64,000 nucleotides of DNA from Pseudonocardia hierapolitana. GTDB taxonomy: Bacteria > Actinomycetota > Actinomycetes > Mycobacteriales > Pseudonocardiaceae. Under the pieces are notes generated by a model. It was not told the origin of the DNA. It did not search any database and worked only from the letters and a program-made list of their open reading frames with translations. Of the stretch, positions 62,444 to 64,000 are shown in pieces; position 1 is the first letter of the stretch; each line of letters starts with the position of its first letter. The stretch spans positions 6,820,001-6,884,000 of the forward strand of contig NZ_VIWU01000001.1 in NCBI RefSeq assembly GCF_007994075.1. The letters run 5' to 3'. The position numbers were made by a program, and so were the translations under genes.

Positions 62444-63296
62444 GATCGGCCTCCAGCACGAGATCGATCGATGCCGTCCGGAACGGGTTGTCCACCCCGT
62501 GCCGTCGCGCCTGCTCGGGGTCGTCGACCTCCCGGAAGTCGGCGATCAGGCTCTTCTTCACCGCGAAGACGGCGTCGGAGTCCAGGTAGGGGCTGCCGGC
62601 GACGAAGATGTGGGTGGTCAGCCTGCGGTGGCCGGGCGCGTCGGCGATGAAGTGGATGTGGGCGGGGCGGTACGGGTGGCGCCCGGTCGCCAGCAGCAGT
62701 TGGCCGACCGGGCCGTCGGTGGGGATCGGGTAGTGGCTGGGCACCACCGTCCGGAACGCGAACCGGCCCTCGGTGTCGGTGTGGAAGAGGCCGCGTCCGT
62801 TGCCGAGCGGCTGCACGTCGGGTTGCTGGACGTCGTAGAACCCGTCCTCGCTGCACTGCCACACGTCGACGGTCGCGCCGGTCAGCGGGGTGCCGCTGGT
62901 GTCGAGGACGCGCCCGGTGACGACGCACGGGTTGGCCCCGCCGACGAGATCGATGCTGTCGCCGTTCTCCCGCTCCGGCGAGGCGACCACGTGGAACGGC
63001 CCGAGCACGGTGCTCTCGGTGCCCGCCTCCTGGCCGTTGATCGTTTCGACCAGCATCGAGACGCCGAGCACGTCGGAGAGCAGGATGAACTCCTGCCGGT
63101 TGGCGTCGCACTTCTGGCCGACCGCGGTGAGGAACCGGATCGCCGCCTCCCATTCGGGCAGCGTGAGACGTACCTTGCGTACGAAGTCGTGCAGGTGCGG
63201 CACGAGTTCCTGCAGGATCTCCCGCAGGCGCGGGTCCGCCGTCTCGGCGAAGCTCTCGGTCACCGCTGCGGTGGTGCTCTCGGAGGTGAGGTCCAT
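62433..63296 (-). CDS. Hydroxyquinol 1,2-dioxygenase (intradiol)
   Basis: A 287-residue non-heme Fe(III) intradiol dioxygenase that opens hydroxyquinol (benzene-1,2,4-triol) to maleylacetate. The iron ligands are Tyr154 (DGFYDVQQ), Tyr189 (SHYPIPTDGPVG), His213 and His215 (RPAHIHF). The N-terminal helical dimerisation domain spans about residues 1-100. The maleylacetate reductase next to it fixes the assignment over catechol dioxygenase. It is divergent from an AraC-type regulator, which probably activates it. Confidence 0.93.
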   Translation of the reverse strand: MDLTSESTTAAVTESFAETADPRLREILQELVPHLHDFVRKVRLTLPEWEAAIRFLTAVGQKCDANRQEFILLSDVLGVSMLVETINGQEAGTESTVLGPFHVVASPERENGDSIDLVGGANPCVVTGRVLDTSGTPLTGATVDVWQCSEDGFYDVQQPDVQPLGNGRGLFHTDTEGRFAFRTVVPSHYPIPTDGPVGQLLLATGRHPYRPAHIHFIADAPGHRRLTTHIFVAGSPYLDSDAVFAVKKSLIADFREVDDPEQARRHGVDNPFRTASIDLVLEADRVG

Positions 63297-63326
63297 CCTT
63301 GCTCCTGCGGGAAGGAGGCGCGTGGC

Positions 63327-64000
63327 ATGCGCACAGCCGGGTCGGAGACCACGCTAGGTGGCCGTGCCGCGGGTGGGACAGCCGCTTCGCGCGATCGACG
63401 GCCGGAATCCGCGGCGGCGTCTGAGTACGCGGTGTCGGAGTATGCGGTGTCGGAGTACGCGGTGTTGGAGTACGCGGTGTTGGAGTACGCGGTGTTGGAG
63501 TACGCGGTGTTGGAGCAGTACGCCATCTGCGAGCACGCCGGCTTCGATGAGTTCCGGCACGAGCTCAACGCGCTCTACTACCCGGCGCGGGTCGAGCCGC
63601 TCGGCCCCGCGGGCGCCGGCGTCGGCCTGCTGCGCGGCGTCCGCACCGAGCACCTCACGGTCGGGGTGATGCGGTTCGGCCAACCGACACTCGTCGATCC
63701 CGGCCGGACCGGCGCCGGCTACCACGTCAACGTCACGCTCGCGGGCCGGATCGCCGCCACGACCGACGATGAGGAGACGATCTCGGCGGCGGGCGAGGCC
63801 ACCGTGTTCGCCCCGCACCGCACCCACCGGCTCACACACTGCGCCGAGGGCGCGGCGCAGCTCGGGATCCGGATCGATCGGCGGCTGGTCGACGCCGAGC
63901 TGGAGGCGTTGCTCGGGCGTCCGGTGCAGGCTCCCGTTGAGTTCGCCCTGGAGTTCGACCTGAGCTCGCCCGCGGGGCGGGCCTGGCGGGCCTCCCTCGA
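63327..64000 (+). CDS. AraC-type regulator with N-terminal repeat (3' end cut by window)
   Basis: The visible 224 codons contain a cupin-like ligand-binding domain of AraC regulators (EHLTVGVMRFG, GAGYHVNVTLAGRIAA, EATVFAPHRTHRL). The HTH lies beyond the window edge. ATG 63327 has a strong GAAGGAGG site 8 bp upstream and stays open through six copies of a pentapeptide, EYAV(S/L). Related proteins usually begin near VLEQYAICEHAGF (63507), so the repeat may instead lie in the leader. It is divergent from, and probably controls, the hydroxyquinol genes. Its divergence gap would be only 30 bp with the first start. Confidence 0.75.
   Translation, partial: MRTAGSETTLGGRAAGGTAASRDRRPESAAASEYAVSEYAVSEYAVLEYAVLEYAVLEYAVLEQYAICEHAGFDEFRHELNALYYPARVEPLGPAGAGVGLLRGVRTEHLTVGVMRFGQPTLVDPGRTGAGYHVNVTLAGRIAATTDDEETISAAGEATVFAPHRTHRLTHCAEGAAQLGIRIDRRLVDAELEALLGRPVQAPVEFALEFDLSSPAGRAWRASL
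63423..63512. repeat. Six tandem 15-bp repeats (GAGTACGCGGTGTTG)
   Basis: Six perfect-length units follow one another. The last four are identical, the first has TCG in place of TTG at its end, and the second also has TAT for TAC. In the forward frame each unit encodes EYAVL or EYAVS. The last unit runs into GAGCAGTACGCC, which looks like a partial seventh copy with an inserted CAG. The identity of neighbouring units suggests recent slippage. It is either an N-terminal extension of the AraC-type protein or an array of binding sites. Confidence 0.9.

Noticed and set aside
63423..63512. Possible CRISPR array
   Set aside because: Units are contiguous 15-bp repeats without spacers, and no cas gene is nearby.

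Overview
The window looks like chromosomal DNA of a high-GC actinomycete, most likely a Pseudonocardia-type organism (an inference from codon bias, gene families and 4-bp ATGA/GTGA gene overlaps; no rRNA or other marker is present). I see no tRNA, rRNA, transposase, phage gene or CRISPR array. Two genes are cut by the window edges: an HMG-CoA-lyase-type gene on the left and an AraC-type regulator on the right.

Layout. 1-3446 (minus): HMG-CoA lyase family, class III CoA-transferase and GntP permease, with a multi-half-site operator upstream. 3447-3867 is a gap holding that operator and a probable decayed gene. 4279-7927 (minus): esterase/beta-lactamase-like protein, alpha/beta hydrolase and Baeyer-Villiger-type monooxygenase, divergent from an AcoR-type regulator (8070-9809) that lacks sigma54 contact motifs. 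9987-13244: small secreted, VOC, DinB, WYL and membrane proteins. 13305-18492: FCD-GntR regulator, MatC-type dicarboxylate transporter, CoA-transferase, fused carboxyltransferase and NTF2-like protein, with matching operators before the regulator and the transporter. 18537-20762: SelO and a GNAT acetyltransferase. 20973-28563: a catabolic cluster of unknown substrate (BKACE, SDR, carboxymuconolactone-decarboxylase-like, HpcH aldolase, bicupin, MHS transporter, DUF6282, IclR). 28715-31359: furA-katG. 31536-33023: small envelope or unknown proteins.

33123-45619 is the most coherent block. A GntR repressor is divergent from a ten-gene run that is almost fully overlapping from the transporter onward: Rieske oxygenase, complete Dpp-type ABC importer, MaoC hydratase, amidohydrolase, acyl-CoA synthetase and MFS transporter. 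This suggests import, ring oxidation and CoA-dependent breakdown of one organic substrate. 45625-49977 holds an ECF sigma factor with a membrane partner, a DUF4230 protein, a lectin-fold-like protein and an ECF41 sigma factor. 50083-53812 couples two amidohydrolases, a Rieske ferredoxin and a ROK protein. 53849-58506 (minus) is a compact set of TPR protein, aldo/keto reductase, SagB-type dehydrogenase and P450, with no YcaO protein or recognisable RiPP precursor. 58601-61292 has a Bcr/CflA-type efflux pump, a MarR regulator and an alpha/beta hydrolase. 61388-64000 is a hydroxyquinol branch (hydroxyquinol 1,2-dioxygenase and maleylacetate reductase) divergent from an AraC-type regulator whose 5' end carries a perfect 15-bp tandem repeat.

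Overall this is an accessory catabolic region. Several self-contained operons each carry their own regulator, often with a dyad operator visible in the adjoining intergenic DNA.
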